Assembly (NCBI RefSeq): GCF_015690345.1
Contig: NZ_JADPUN010000093.1
Span: 1-44,724, forward strand
Direction: 5' to 3'
From: Plantactinospora alkalitolerans
GTDB taxonomy: Bacteria > Actinomycetota > Actinomycetes > Mycobacteriales > Micromonosporaceae
DNA length: 44,724 nucleotides
Both the position numbers and the translations under genes were made by a program. The notes under the pieces are model-generated. The model worked only from the letters and a program-made list of their open reading frames with translations, had not been told where the DNA came from and did no database searches. Numbering within the stretch: the stretch's first letter is position 1; every line of letters begins with the position of its first letter. This document shows positions 32,804 to 39,494 of this stretch, in pieces.

Positions 32804-33350
32804 TGGCACCGACGGTGGACAGGTCGGGTATCGCGGAGCCGCTGGCGAGTACCACGCCGGCGCTGTCGACCAGCGCGAACGCCGGGTACGCGTCAACGCG
32901 GAACGCCGTGGGCAACTCGCCGGTCGGCAACTGCCGTACGACCCGCGCCACCGGCGTGAGTTCGTCGAGATAGGGCATCACCTCGCCGTCGCCGTCGTCG
33001 CCGACCACCACGGCGAGCACCCGGTCGCGGCCACCCGGGTGCTCCCGCGCCCGCCCGGCGAACACCGGTCGCTTGGCGGTACACGGCTGGCAGCCGAGCG
33101 AGAAGAAGCCGACCAGCAGCAGGCCGTCGTGCTCGGCACTCGAGACCGGTGTGCCGTCGACGGCCGTCGCGGCGTACGCCCCGACCGACCGGCCCGGGCC
33201 GAGCATGTTGCGGCCGGCACGGGCGTCGTCACCCAGTTGGTCGAGGATCGTGGTGTGCTCGCGCAGCCGCCGGACCACGCCGAGGGTGAACACCAGGTTG
33301 ACGAGGGCCACCACCGCGATCAGGACGGTGAAGGGCACCAGAATATTCAT
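32796..33350 (-). CDS. TlpA-like membrane-anchored thioredoxin-fold protein
   Basis: A 184-aa protein with one N-terminal membrane segment (ILVPFTVLIAVVALVNLVFTL), a linker and an extracytoplasmic thioredoxin fold. The active site is GCQPC (C87, C90) in VGFFSLGCQPCTAKRPVF, and the cis-Pro region is in VDAYPAFALVDSAGVV. GAGGAG lies upstream of the ATG. TlpA-type proteins reduce or isomerise disulfides outside the membrane. The neighbouring peptide genes encode 12-Cys and 8-Cys products, so a role in their disulfide formation or proofreading is the obvious inference. The membrane partner often paired with such proteins (MauE/DoxX or VKOR type) is not evident in the window. Confidence 0.87.
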   Translation of the reverse strand: MNILVPFTVLIAVVALVNLVFTLGVVRRLREHTTILDQLGDDARAGRNMLGPGRSVGAYAATAVDGTPVSSAEHDGLLLVGFFSLGCQPCTAKRPVFAGRAREHPGGRDRVLAVVVGDDGDGEVMPYLDELTPVARVVRQLPTGELPTAFRVDAYPAFALVDSAGVVLASGSAIPDLSTVGASA

Positions 33351-33698
33351 GCGGCTCCTCGGGATGACGCTGACGGATGGGCCGGGATGCCGGCCCGGGC
33401 GTGCAGAGGCCGTCCAGATGGACGGCGGCCGCGCCGGCCATCACGGCCACCGGCGCTTCCCAGGTGCGGCGGGAAGACCGGCACTGGCCACCGCGATTGG
33501 CACACCGCCTGGGCGATCAGCAGCACCACGTGCCACACCGGACGGCCAACGTCGCGCGGTTGCTTCGTGGTGCCGAATCAGACGTGGTCTCGCCCGAACC
33601 GCGCCGCAGTGCCAGCGCGACGGCCCGCAGGCCGGTCGGCAGGCGGCGGCGTGGGGCTCGGAAGGGCACCCTCAGCGCGATCATGTGTTTGAGAGCGA
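33351..33698. other. 348-bp gap between Cys-rich peptide 1 and the TlpA-like gene
   Basis: Minus-strand frames here are short and Arg/Pro-rich; one has a hydrophobic patch (HVVLLIAQAVCQSRW) but no supported start. A decayed membrane gene (for example MauE-type) cannot be excluded. No clear terminator was found. Confidence 0.4.
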
Positions 33699-33902
33699 TC
33701 AGCAGTACTGCGATGGGTATCCGCAGCCGGAGCAGGTCGTGCTGGTGCAGTTGCAGTTGGTACAGCAACGCCGGCAGCCGCCGAAGCCAGGGCTGACGCA
33801 CGAGGTGTAGTAGCAGTCGTTACACGGGCAGGCGCCCGCCGTGGTCTTCGGCACGAATGCCGTAACCAGCCGATCGGCCAGGCTTCCCAGCATCTTCGTC
33901 AT
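33699..33902 (-). CDS. Cysteine-rich secreted peptide precursor 1 (67 aa)
   Basis: A 67-aa product with a strong ribosome binding site (GGAGAGGAG) and an ATG at 33902. Residues 1-24 form a Cys-free amphipathic leader (MTKMLGSLADRLVTAFVPKT followed by TAGA). The core, residues 25-67, has 12 Cys (25, 27, 30, 35, 43, 46, 47, 50, 52, 57, 60, 67) with YTS, a CCT and a TTCSGC motif and C-terminal Cys. The leader is shared with the divergent gene at 34190 (GSLxDRL...FVPKT.A.AC), so the two are paralogues. The A-G-A before Cys25 satisfies the -3/-1 rule of signal peptidase I. Even Cys number fits disulfides. No classical hydrophobic signal is seen. RiPP-like, but no modification enzyme is visible; the family is not one I recognise. 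Confidence 0.8.
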   Translation of the reverse strand: MTKMLGSLADRLVTAFVPKTTAGACPCNDCYYTSCVSPGFGGCRRCCTNCNCTSTTCSGCGYPSQYC

Positions 33903-34189
33903 GGCCGTTCTCCTCTCCGCCGCATCCCCGGGCCGCGGCCCCGTGAGCGCATCCGACGTGCTGATATCGATATGGAATTCGCTATCCGTGGTCCGAGTGA
34001 TTCTGATCGTGACCCTACCGATCTTCCTGGTGATGACGGTAGGCGTTCGCCCGTCCGCGTTCGTACGAATCCGTTCGGGTTTTCCGGACGATTTCGAACG
34101 GTCCCGAACGACACGACGGCTTCTCAACGAGGTCGTCGATCGGGTTTACTCAATTCCTGATCACCTCTGTTCTCCCATAAGGAGTTTTC
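33903..34189. promoter_or_regulatory. Divergent control region of the two Cys-rich peptides
   Basis: This 287-bp region separates the two precursor starts. It contains perfect palindromes ATATCGATAT (33964-33973) and TTCGTACGAA (34060-34069), an inverted repeat CCTACCG/CGGTAGG (34014-34020, 34037-34043), and five GTTCG/CGAAC half-sites within about 65 bp (34044-34109). The sequence CCGGACGATTTCGAACG (34084-34100) recurs with one change at 36779-36795 upstream of the exporter. No canonical -35/-10 pair stands out. Confidence 0.6.
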
Positions 34190-34369
34190 ATGCGGCACAT
34201 CGGTTCGCTCGGCGATCGGTTGCTCAGCTTGTTCGTACCCAAGACCGTCGCGGCCGCCTGCGCGGTCGGATGCAGTTACACCAGCTCGGGTTGTGGGCCG
34301 GGCAAGGTGCGGCAGTGCTGCACCGACTCCACCTGCCGGACCACATGTGGCGGCTGTTTCGTCAACTAG
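34190..34369 (+). CDS. Cysteine-rich secreted peptide precursor 2 (59 aa)
   Basis: A 59-aa product from the ATG at 34190, preceded by AAGGAG at good spacing. The leader (MRHIGSLGDRLLSLFVPKT plus VAAA, residues 1-23) lines up with that of precursor 1. The core has 8 Cys (24, 28, 35, 43, 44, 49, 53, 56) and shares with precursor 1 a C-x2/3-C-x-Y-T-S start, a CCT and a TTCxGC ending; it stops FVN instead of Cys. A-A-A precedes Cys24, again a signal-peptidase-like site. It is followed by a strong terminator and then by the convergent ABC exporter gene. The clear homology between two divergent tiny genes, each with a ribosome binding site, is the main evidence that both are real. Confidence 0.82.
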   Translation: MRHIGSLGDRLLSLFVPKTVAAACAVGCSYTSSGCGPGKVRQCCTDSTCRTTCGGCFVN

Positions 34370-34389
34370 TCGTTTGCCGTCGCGTTGCT

Positions 34390-34435
34390 GTCGGCGCCGT
34401 GCTCGGGACGGCGCCGACGTGACCGTCGGCGCCGT
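34390..34435 (+). terminator. Terminator with two mutually exclusive hairpins
   Basis: GTCGGCGCCGT (34390-34400) pairs perfectly with ACGGCGCCGAC (34408-34418) over 11 bp around a 7-base loop. A second copy of GTCGGCGCCGT (34425-34435) can pair with the same middle arm around a 6-base loop. It lies 20 bp after precursor 2. The rest of the gap to 34601 shows no supported gene. Confidence 0.75.
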
Positions 34436-34601
34436 CCGGCGGTCGCGGGTGTTCACTGTGAGGCTCCCATCCGTGGGCGGGGCCACCCGGTGGACTCCGG
34501 AGGCCGGCGTGGCCGAACCACACGAGGTCGTAGGCTTCCCGTACCGACCGACCTGTGCGGGCCGTCGGTCAACCGAAATGGTCACCGACCGCGCGAGGCC
34601 G

Positions 34602-36521
34602 TCATTCCGGCGGCTCGTTCTGATAGCCCGCGGCCTGCATGTTGAACAGGCGGGCGTACAACCCGCGGGCTGTCATCAGTGTGAGGTGATCGCCCTGTTC
34701 CGCCACCTGGCCGTCAGAGAGGACGACGATGTGTTCGGCGTCGCGGACAGCGCTGAGTCGGTGCGAGATCAGCAGGCTGGTCTGCCCGTCGCGGTACTTA
34801 CGCAACGACGAGTAGATCTGGTATTCGGCCTCGGCGTCCAGTCCGGCCGAGGGTTCGTCGAGGATCATTAGGTCGCGTCGGTCGCGTAGGAACGCACGGG
34901 CCAGCGCGAGCCGCTGCCACTGGCCCCCCGAGAGCACCACTCCGGTCTCGGGGTTGCCCTTCTCGGATTCCATGAAGAAGATCCGGGACAGCAGGGTCCG
35001 GTATCCGTGCGGCAATGCCGTCAACGTGTCATGGATACCGGCGTGCCGAGCTGCCTTCTCGATACGTGCCAGGTCGTCGAGGCTCTCGAGGTCGCCGACT
35101 CCGACGTTTTCCGCCGCTGTCATGTCGTAGTGCATGTAGTCCTGGAAGACAGCGCTGATCCTGCGGCGTAGATCCGCCACGTCCACCGTCCGGATGTCCA
35201 CACCATCCCAGGTGATCGACCCCCGGGTAGGGTCGTAGAAGCGGCAGAGCAGCTTCACCAGGGTGGACTTTCCGGCGCCGTTCAACCCCACCAGGCCGAG
35301 CGCCTGGCCGTGTGGGATGTACAGGTCGACGCCGCGCAGTACCCAGGGATGCTCGTCGGAGTAACGGAACCACACGTCACGCAACTCGACGCCCCGGCGC
35401 AGTACCGGCAGATGCTGCGGCACGTCAGCCCCGGGAAGGTCCGGCCCGGTGGTGGTCACGGTGAGATAGTGGTCGAACAGCAGAAGCGCCTGGTGGGAAC
35501 GGGCGACGTCGCCCGCGATGGAGGTCAGGGCCGCCTGTACGCCCGCGACTGCGGCGATGAAGATGGCGATGTCGCCGACGGTGAGCCCGCCCTCCTGGGC
35601 GGCACGGACCGCCCACAGCAGACCGGCGCCGGACACCACCGTCGCGATCAGGCTCAACCCGGCCTGTACGACGACCTCGTGCCGATCGACCGCCCGCTTC
35701 GCCGAGTTGGTGGTTCGGCGATCAGCCAACATGCGGCCACGCAGGAACGGCCCGATTCCGAACAGCCGCACCTCCTTGGCGGCCTCGACGCTGGACAACA
35801 GTTGGGCGTAGAACAGTTCCCGCCGCTCGGCCGGCCCGATGTCCCAGAACATCCGGGCCCGTCGGCGGGATAGCGTGATCTCGCCGGCCAGCGTCGGAAT
35901 TCCGCCGACGAGAACCAGTCCGGCCATGATCGGACTGAGCAGAAGCAGCGAGCCAAGGAACCCGGAGAGCGTGATCGCCGACCGGACGACGCCGAGAAGC
36001 CCCTCCACGGTCTGGTTGGGTGCCATCTCGCCTGCCCGCTGAGCCAGGCGCATCCGGTCCAGGAAGTGCGGATCCTCGAACCGCGGCAGTCCGACGAAAC
36101 GGTCGACCGCGGTGTACAGGCGGTCCTGGGCCAACAGTCCGACGGATCGTTCCAGCTCACCCCGGAGGTATTGGGCGAGGTGCGGAACCGTCCCGGCGAC
36201 GATCCCGACCGCGGCGAGACCGGCACCGAGCGCGATCACCATGGACAGTTCGGTGTCGTTGACGAGCCGGTCCAGTACGAGCTTGGTGAGCCAGGCGGCA
36301 GCCACCGGCACGATCCCCGCGGTGAGCGTCAGCGCGGCGCACCCCGCGAGCACACCGGGCGCCGCCTTCGCGGCCAACAGCAGGGCGGCAGTCAGCCGCC
36401 GCGTCGTGCCGTAAGCCGCGGCGGGTGGGCCGGCGGGCGAGGCACCGCTCGAGCGGTCGCTCCATGCCTGGGTGGTGCCCTCGCCGTCATCTGGCGGAGC
36501 AACGTCGGAGGACCCGTTCAT
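34602..36521 (-). CDS. ABC exporter with fused TM and ATPase domains, peptide-type
   Basis: A 639-aa half-transporter that should dimerise. About 40 hydrophilic residues precede a six-TM ABC exporter domain (LTLTAGIVPVAAAWLTKLVL, GFLGSLLLLSPIMAGLVLVG and others). The ATPase has Walker A GLNGAGKST near residue 416, Q-loop AVFQDYMHYDMTAAENVGVG, signature LSGGQWQRLALARAF, Walker B DLMILDEPSAGLD and H-loop LLISHRLSAVRDA. There is no C39 peptidase domain, so leader removal must be done by another protease, consistent with the nearby S26 enzyme. It converges with precursor 2. Export of the cysteine-rich peptides is the favoured role; lipid or drug export is the alternative. Confidence 0.88.
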   Translation of the reverse strand: MNGSSDVAPPDDGEGTTQAWSDRSSGASPAGPPAAAYGTTRRLTAALLLAAKAAPGVLAGCAALTLTAGIVPVAAAWLTKLVLDRLVNDTELSMVIALGAGLAAVGIVAGTVPHLAQYLRGELERSVGLLAQDRLYTAVDRFVGLPRFEDPHFLDRMRLAQRAGEMAPNQTVEGLLGVVRSAITLSGFLGSLLLLSPIMAGLVLVGGIPTLAGEITLSRRRARMFWDIGPAERRELFYAQLLSSVEAAKEVRLFGIGPFLRGRMLADRRTTNSAKRAVDRHEVVVQAGLSLIATVVSGAGLLWAVRAAQEGGLTVGDIAIFIAAVAGVQAALTSIAGDVARSHQALLLFDHYLTVTTTGPDLPGADVPQHLPVLRRGVELRDVWFRYSDEHPWVLRGVDLYIPHGQALGLVGLNGAGKSTLVKLLCRFYDPTRGSITWDGVDIRTVDVADLRRRISAVFQDYMHYDMTAAENVGVGDLESLDDLARIEKAARHAGIHDTLTALPHGYRTLLSRIFFMESEKGNPETGVVLSGGQWQRLALARAFLRDRRDLMILDEPSAGLDAEAEYQIYSSLRKYRDGQTSLLISHRLSAVRDAEHIVVLSDGQVAEQGDHLTLMTARGLYARLFNMQAAGYQNEPPE

Positions 36522-36564
36522 GCCGATGCCGGTTCGGGCCCCTTTGGGCGCGGCCTGTCGGCCG

Positions 36565-36645
36565 TCATGACAACACGGCCGCAGCGGATCGACTTGACGG
36601 ACGACAGCGTCGGAAGGCCTGGAAGCTGTCCAACTCGCTGGCCAT
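36565..36645 (-). CDS. 26-aa ORF upstream of the ABC exporter gene
   Basis: An ATG (36645-36643) with GGGAGAG seven bases upstream opens MASELDSFQAFRRCRPSSRS followed by AAAVLS and a stop, 43 bp before the exporter start. It has one Cys and no TM segment. Its good ribosome binding site and position could mean a leader peptide, a third tiny precursor or a decayed one. No homology to the two Cys-rich leaders is seen. Low confidence. Confidence 0.35.
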   Translation of the reverse strand: MASELDSFQAFRRCRPSSRSAAAVLS

Positions 36646-36680
36646 GTTGCGTCTCTCCCGTCCAGGAGTCAGCGTCCGGT

Positions 36681-36700
36681 GCCCACCCACGTGGGTGGGC
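36681..36700. promoter_or_regulatory. Perfect 20-bp palindrome upstream of the exporter
   Basis: GCCCACCCAC (36681-36690) is directly followed by its reverse complement GTGGGTGGGC (36691-36700) with no spacer. It lies 36 bp upstream of the 26-aa ORF and about 160 bp upstream of the exporter ATG. A dimeric repressor operator is likely. CCGGT and ACCGG flank it at slightly unequal distances. Confidence 0.65.
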
Positions 36701-36778
36701 CAGAACCGGTTCGTCAGATCAGATTTCTGGAGTAACCGTGCCCTCGCCCGAATGACCGGACAAGACCCCCGGACGAAG

Positions 36779-36795
36779 CCGGACGATCTCGAACG
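36779..36795 (+). promoter_or_regulatory. Shared motif CCGGACGATYTCGAACG, second copy
   Basis: This 17-bp stretch matches 34084-34100 in the precursor control region at 16 of 17 positions. Both copies lie in non-coding DNA upstream of genes of the same proposed system. Confidence 0.45.
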
Positions 36796-36900
36796 TTGTC
36801 GGCACCCAGGTTGGACGGTAGGGCGCTGATGCCTTCTCGAGTCGGTAGACATGTCGAACCTCGGATGCCGGTCGAGATTCAGATCGCTCGGGCGAGTCCG

Positions 36901-36975
36901 GTGAACGCCGCGGCGAGGCGACAGAACTCCGCCCGGGCCCGCGCCGAGGATCACCAGGTCGAACTGTTCGGTTAC
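36901..36975 (-). pseudogene. N-terminal remnant of an FAD/NAD(P) oxidoreductase
   Basis: Reading from a GTA codon at 36975, the frame gives VTEQFDLVILGAGPGGVLSP, a textbook start of a dihydrolipoamide dehydrogenase/mercuric reductase-like flavoprotein with the GxGxxG fold. Similarity is lost after about 25 residues. The presumed GTG start now reads GTA and overlaps the HAD stop codon. It is therefore a truncated remnant. Most of the remaining gap (36646-36900) holds only the palindrome and motif listed separately. Confidence 0.6.
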
Positions 36976-37622
36976 CTCGCTCCTGGTCGAGTCCTGTTCA
37001 GCCAGTCGGTGAGGAAAGGGACCGTGTCGCTGAGGGTGTCGACTCGGTGGTGTGCGCCGGTCAGTTCCTCGGCAGGGTGTGTGGTGCGGACGGCAATGAC
37101 CGTCATGCCGGCAGCCCGGCCTGCTTCGATGCCGGCGGGAGCGTCCTCGATCACCAGGCAGTTCGCCGCGGGGGTGTCGAGAAGGTGAGCCGCACGCAGG
37201 TAGCCTTCCGGGTCCGGCTTGCCGCGCCGGACCTGGCCGCTGTCGACCAGGACGGGAGGATCCGGTAGCCCGCCCGCGCGCAGCCGCTGCATCACGGTCG
37301 GGGTCCGGCCCGACGTGACCACACCCCACCGGTGACCGTCGAGCAGGCTCAGCACGGCGGGGACGTAGGGGTAGACGGGAAAGGCGTCGCCTTCGGCGGC
37401 CATGATTTCTCGAACGAGGCGGTACTCGCCGGCAGCATCCAGGTGCGGGGCCACCACCCTAATGGTGTCGACAGGCCGGCGGCCGTGGGTGTGGGACCAG
37501 ACGAGGTCCGGGTCGAGGTGGCGGAGCGTCGCCCACCGGCTCCAGATCCGACGGTATGCCGGATAGGAGTCGACCAGCACGCCGTCGACGTCGAACAACA
37601 CCGCGGCTCGAACGGGCATCAC
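36972..37622 (-). CDS. HAD-superfamily phosphatase, beta-phosphoglucomutase-like
   Basis: A 216-aa haloacid dehalogenase-type hydrolase. Motif I is DVDGVLVDS with the nucleophilic Asp, motif II is in VVTSGRTPTV, motif III Lys in RRGKPDPEGY and motif IV in LVIEDAPAGIEAGRAAG. A helical cap lies between motif I and II. GTG at 37622 overlaps the nitronate-monooxygenase-like stop as GTGA; an ATG one codon later is possible. Such enzymes dephosphorylate sugar phosphates or small metabolites. Co-translation with the flavoenzyme upstream suggests a shared, unknown pathway. Confidence 0.88.
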   Translation of the reverse strand: MMPVRAAVLFDVDGVLVDSYPAYRRIWSRWATLRHLDPDLVWSHTHGRRPVDTIRVVAPHLDAAGEYRLVREIMAAEGDAFPVYPYVPAVLSLLDGHRWGVVTSGRTPTVMQRLRAGGLPDPPVLVDSGQVRRGKPDPEGYLRAAHLLDTPAANCLVIEDAPAGIEAGRAAGMTVIAVRTTHPAEELTGAHHRVDTLSDTVPFLTDWLNRTRPGAR

Positions 37623-38623
37623 GTGGCCGCGCTGTGCAGCAGGCTGACGGTGGCGGCGGCCCGATCGGCGATGTCGTGGAGCAGGCGGGCGGCAGGGAGG
37701 ACCTCGTGGACGAGGTTCACGGACTGGCCCGCGTACAGGGCCATGGCGGTCAGGTCACCGGTCATCCCGGGCAGCGGCATCAGGTCCTCGTATCGATGAC
37801 GACTCCTGCCAGACGCGTCGACGGCGACGACCTCACCTTCGCCGGGTCGCAGTGGTGCTGGCGGCGAGCCGGCCGCCAGCCAGTGCTGGAGGGTCGTGTT
37901 GCGCAGCGCTCGGTGCGGGGCGTTCGGCCAGCCGCCGTCGAAGCAGGTGGTGTGCACGGTGTCCGTGCCGGCGGCGGCGATCAGGTGCTGTCGGTACACC
38001 TCGTGGGTGGCGGCTTCCGCGGCGGCCAGGAAGCGGGTGCCGAGCATGGCGCCCTGGGCGCCGAGCGCGAGCACCGCCGCGACGCCGCGCCCGTCCGCGA
38101 TTCCTCCCGCGGCCACCACCGGCACCGGATCGACCGCATCGACGACGGCTGGCACCAGGGACATGGTGGTCGTGCCGCCGCGGACGTGGCCGCCCGCCTC
38201 CCAGCCTTGGGCCACGACGACGTCCACCCCGGCCGTGACGGCGTGCACGGCTTCGGCGACGTCACCGACCGTGTGCAGGTGCAACGCGCCGGCCCGGTGG
38301 ATACGGCCGTGCACCGGCGACGGGTCTCCCCAGAAGGTGGAGATGATCGGCAGCTTCTCCTCCAGGCACACGGTGAGCAGATCGTCCACCGGGAAGTCGA
38401 GAACCAGGTTCGCGCCGAACGGGCGGGTGGTGAGCTCCCGGGTCCGCCGGATGCTCCGCCGTGCCTCATCGGGACTCTGCCACGTCAGCGCCAGCATGCC
38501 GAGACCACCGGCCTCCGACACCGCCGCCACCAGGTCCGGTCCCGCCGCAGAACCCACGGGCGCCTGAACGACCGGCAGGTCAACGCCCAACCGGTCACAC
38601 AACGCAGTGCGTAATCTCCTCAC
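37619..38623 (-). CDS. Nitronate monooxygenase-like FMN enzyme
   Basis: A 334-aa TIM-barrel flavoprotein of the nitronate monooxygenase (2-nitropropane dioxygenase) family. Typical stretches are LPVVQAPVGSAAGPDLVAAV, VVVAQGWEAGGHVRG, VPVVAAGGIADGRGVAAVLA and GAQGAMLGTRFLAAAEA. Catalytic His-type residues are in the GHVRG segment. GTG start at 38623. It oxidises alkyl nitronates such as propionate 3-nitronate in characterised members; many paralogues have unknown substrates. It is divergent from the HxlR regulator gene, with a candidate operator between them, and coupled to the HAD gene. Confidence 0.88.
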   Translation of the reverse strand: MRRLRTALCDRLGVDLPVVQAPVGSAAGPDLVAAVSEAGGLGMLALTWQSPDEARRSIRRTRELTTRPFGANLVLDFPVDDLLTVCLEEKLPIISTFWGDPSPVHGRIHRAGALHLHTVGDVAEAVHAVTAGVDVVVAQGWEAGGHVRGGTTTMSLVPAVVDAVDPVPVVAAGGIADGRGVAAVLALGAQGAMLGTRFLAAAEAATHEVYRQHLIAAAGTDTVHTTCFDGGWPNAPHRALRNTTLQHWLAAGSPPAPLRPGEGEVVAVDASGRSRHRYEDLMPLPGMTGDLTAMALYAGQSVNLVHEVLPAARLLHDIADRAAATVSLLHSAAT

Positions 38624-38638
38624 GAAGCCACCCCGATC

Positions 38639-38655
38639 GCTTCGGAAATCGAATC
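38639..38655. promoter_or_regulatory. Candidate HxlR operator, copy 1
   Basis: GCTTCGGAAATCGAATC matches GCTTCGGAAGCCGAATC at 39081-39097 at 15 of 17 positions. This copy lies 16 bp from the nitronate-monooxygenase-like start and 58 bp before the HxlR start. A GATCGAAGC element (38682-38690) nearby is partly inverted to it. Confidence 0.6.
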
Positions 38656-38712
38656 AACGCACCGGACGGTACTGTATCGGAGATCGAAGCATCAAGAGGG
38701 GCGGCACAGGCG

Positions 38713-39057
38713 ATGACGGCACCCCGGCCGGGCCAGCCGGTACGTGGATCGAGCACCGGACGGCCTCTCATGGCCGCCCTCGACCTGTTCGGGCGTCGCT
38801 GGAACCTGCGCATCGTCTGGGAGTTGCAGCACGGGCCGGTCGGCTTCCGCGCGTTGCAGCAGCGTTGCGACAACATGTCCTCCAGCGTCCTGCGGCAACG
38901 GCTGACCGAACTAGTTGACGCCCGCCTCGTCGCTCAGCAGCCGGACACGGCCTACGCGCTCACCGACCTCGGCCGCGGCGCCTACCAAGCACTGCGCCCG
39001 CTCGTCCGCTGGACCGACGCGTGGGCCTCGGCCCTGAGCGAGGACGGCAAGGGCTGA
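38713..39057 (+). CDS. HxlR-family transcriptional regulator
   Basis: A 114-aa winged-helix protein. MAALDLFGRRWNLRIVWELQ is followed by GPVGFRALQQRCDNMSSSVL, RQRLTELVDARLV and YALTDLGRGAYQALRPLVRW, the standard HxlR order. The usual Cys near the N-terminus is not seen, so redox sensing through it is unlikely. ATG at 38713; a weak GAGGGG is about 15 bases upstream. It sits between the divergent nitronate-monooxygenase-like gene and the downstream CMD remnant/PhzF genes, both preceded by the same 17-bp motif. Confidence 0.9.
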   Translation: MTAPRPGQPVRGSSTGRPLMAALDLFGRRWNLRIVWELQHGPVGFRALQQRCDNMSSSVLRQRLTELVDARLVAQQPDTAYALTDLGRGAYQALRPLVRWTDAWASALSEDGKG

Positions 39058-39080
39058 ATCGCGAAGCACCGCCCTCTGGC

Positions 39081-39097
39081 GCTTCGGAAGCCGAATC
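39081..39097. promoter_or_regulatory. Candidate HxlR operator, copy 2
   Basis: GCTTCGGAAGCCGAATC, 41 bp upstream of the CMD remnant start. It is followed at 39104-39123 by GTGCTTC and GAAGCAT as an imperfect inverted pair around GGATCC. Confidence 0.55.
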
Positions 39098-39137
39098 GCT
39101 ACCGTGCTTCTGGATCCGAAGCATCCGGAGGGTGGCC

Positions 39138-39494
39138 ATGGCTCGTATCCCGGCGCTCGAACCGCCGTTCACGCCGGACGTGGGGGCACAACTCGCCACG
39201 ATGATGCCGGCCGGCATGCGGCGCGTCAGCCCGCACACCTGCGCGCGCTGCGGCTACGAATATGGGTGGGGCGTCCACGTGATGGTCTTCGCCGACCGAT
39301 CCGGACTCACGCCGGCCGAGATCACCTCGCTCACCTGTGGATCCCCTGATGATCCGTGCTGGACGACCGGCCGCGAAGCCATGATGATCCGGATGGTGGA
39401 TGCCCTGCACGACTCGTCCGACGTCAACGACGAGCTGCGGCGGGGCGCGCGGGAATTGGTCGACGAGCGCTTCGCCGACGTCACGGCCGGCTGA
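39138..39494 (+). pseudogene. Carboxymuconolactone decarboxylase-family gene, internally deleted and truncated
   Basis: The 118-aa frame starts like a CMD/AhpD-type protein (MARIPALEPPFTPDVGAQLA, then MMPAG). It then jumps directly to HTCARCGYEYGWGVHVMVFA and DPCWTTGREAMMIRMVDALH. Full-length relatives of about 180 residues have some 40-45 residues between those two blocks and about 30 more at the C-terminus (the YHTVSFLANG-like region), both missing here. The CxxC and His of the AhpD site remain. It may be a nonfunctional remnant still transcribed with the PhzF-like gene, which begins at its stop codon (TGATG). Confidence 0.7.

Noticed and set aside
33347-33801. Minus-strand frames between Cys-rich peptide 1 and the TlpA-like gene, one with a hydrophobic patch, as a possible MauE-like gene
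   Set aside because: No supported start, no multi-TM pattern, and the frames are interrupted. Kept only as an annotated gap.
34436-34601. Open frames in the gap between the peptide 2 terminator and the ABC exporter end
   Set aside because: No start, motif or homology could be recognised in either strand.
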